Both the position numbers and the translations under genes were made by a program. The notes beneath the pieces are model-generated. The model was not told the origin of the DNA, made no database searches, and worked only from the letters and a program-made list of their open reading frames with translations. Shown here piece after piece: positions 7,013 through 7,171 of a stretch of DNA of 7,171 nucleotides. Position 1 is the stretch's first letter. Each line of letters begins with the position of its first letter. Source of the DNA: an uncultured Saprospiraceae bacterium. GTDB lineage: Bacteria; Bacteroidota; Bacteroidia; Chitinophagales; Saprospiraceae. The stretch lies in assembly GCA_937921525.1 (NCBI GenBank), contig CAKZUM010000586.1, positions 1 through 7,171 on the forward strand, in the 5' to 3' direction.

Positions 7013-7066
7013 CACGACCTACAAAGATCCAAAAAAATCCGTGTAGCTACGAAGTAGCTCCGCGTT
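7013..7066 (+). repeat. Direct repeat unit, copy 2, with hairpin
   Basis: The same 13-base opening block (7013-7025) and the same 19-base hairpin block (7044-7062) as copy 1, but with about ten extra A-rich bases between them. The stem AGCTAC/GTAGCT (7045-7050 and 7054-7059) can extend outward through a single mismatch to CGTG/CGCG with one wobble pair. The unit runs directly into the right inverted repeat. Its preceding GTCAAC lies at 6998-7003. Confidence 0.8.
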
Positions 7067-7133
7067 GAATTATGTCTTATAAGCTACCTAGTTTTTCTTA
7101 AGTTGACGACATTCTACTGCAGGTGATCCGATG
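7062..7133 (-). repeat. Right inverted repeat of the element
   Basis: Complement of the left arm. It consists of GCGTTGAATTATG (7062-7074), a loosely matching 22-base segment, then CTTAAGTTGACGACATTC (7097-7114) and the outer end GGTGATCCGATG (7122-7133). The five mismatches with the left end all lie in the outer half. Confidence 0.75.
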
Positions 7134-7171
7134 AATAAATTTACTACCCCAACTTCATTTTACACTCAATT

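Larger units (their letters stand above)
6759..7133. mobile_element. MITE-like non-autonomous element or palindromic repeat
   Basis: The first 37 bases (6759-6795) and the reverse complement of the last 37 (7097-7133) match at 32 positions. The inner 18 of these (CTTAAGTTGACGACATTC on the right) are identical. Inverted homology continues inward: CATAATTCAACGC at 6816-6828 is exactly complementary to 7062-7074, and TAGGTCG at 6846-6852 to 7015-7021. The centre carries two direct copies of a hairpin unit. There is no transposase gene or recognisable remnant, which suits a non-autonomous element or the core of a structured repeat family. I see no target-site duplication at the ends (flanks GCACGTTT and AATAAATT), so insertion is inferred from the terminal repeats alone and the boundaries may be off by a few bases. 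Confidence 0.7.
6699..7171. other. Gene-free repeat-rich region
   Basis: No convincing coding region lies here; every frame is broken by stops within a few dozen codons. The stretch contains a 31-bp palindrome (6717-6747) and then a roughly 375-bp element with inverted terminal repeats (6759-7133). The last 38 bases (7134-7171) show nothing I can identify. Confidence 0.8.

Noticed and set aside
6914..7066. CRISPR array
   Set aside because: Only two imperfect units with unequal internal linkers, no array of regular spacers and no cas gene in the window.

Overview
The window looks like a piece of a Bacteroidota chromosome. The DNA is AT-rich, none of the starts has a clear Shine-Dalgarno sequence (they follow A-rich leaders, as is common in this phylum), and the proteins resemble families typical of it: a GAF-domain histidine kinase, two lipoproteins and a short Omp85-type outer-membrane protein. 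I cannot place it below phylum level.

Layout. (1) 118-1299, plus strand: a soluble GAF plus histidine-kinase sensor with no response regulator beside it. (2) 1300-1563: a convergent intergenic region dominated by a near-perfect 31-bp inverted repeat (1353-1443) whose arms are built from tandem ACATAGGT octamers. (3) 5436 down to 1564, minus strand: three co-directional genes for exported proteins, in transcription order a single-POTRA Omp85/BamA-like barrel, a parallel beta-helix lipoprotein and a diheme c-type cytochrome lipoprotein. The last two match a recurrent two-gene pair of unknown function (the SO2929/SO2930 type, TIGR03805/TIGR03806). (4) 5538-6698, plus strand, divergent from the barrel gene: a DUF3095 protein with features of a class III nucleotidyl-cyclase core. 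(5) 6699-7171: no gene. It holds a 31-bp palindrome and then a roughly 375-bp element with 37-bp terminal inverted repeats (32 of 37 matching), extended inverted homology and two internal copies of a hairpin-bearing unit. It looks like a non-autonomous MITE-type or palindromic repeat.

How the parts may work together. The two lipoproteins are probably one functional unit at the cell envelope: a heme-binding electron-transfer partner and a beta-helix scaffold or glycan-binding partner. The upstream Omp85 gene lies only 67 bp away on the same strand, so a shared transcript and a link between the barrel and placement of the lipoproteins in or across the outer membrane is a testable idea, not something shown here. 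The kinase and the DUF3095 protein are both signalling-type proteins at the edges of this block, but nothing in the sequence links them to it. The main novelty candidates are the two palindromic repeat structures, the lipoprotein pair of unknown function with its Omp85 neighbour, and the cyclase-like DUF3095 protein.
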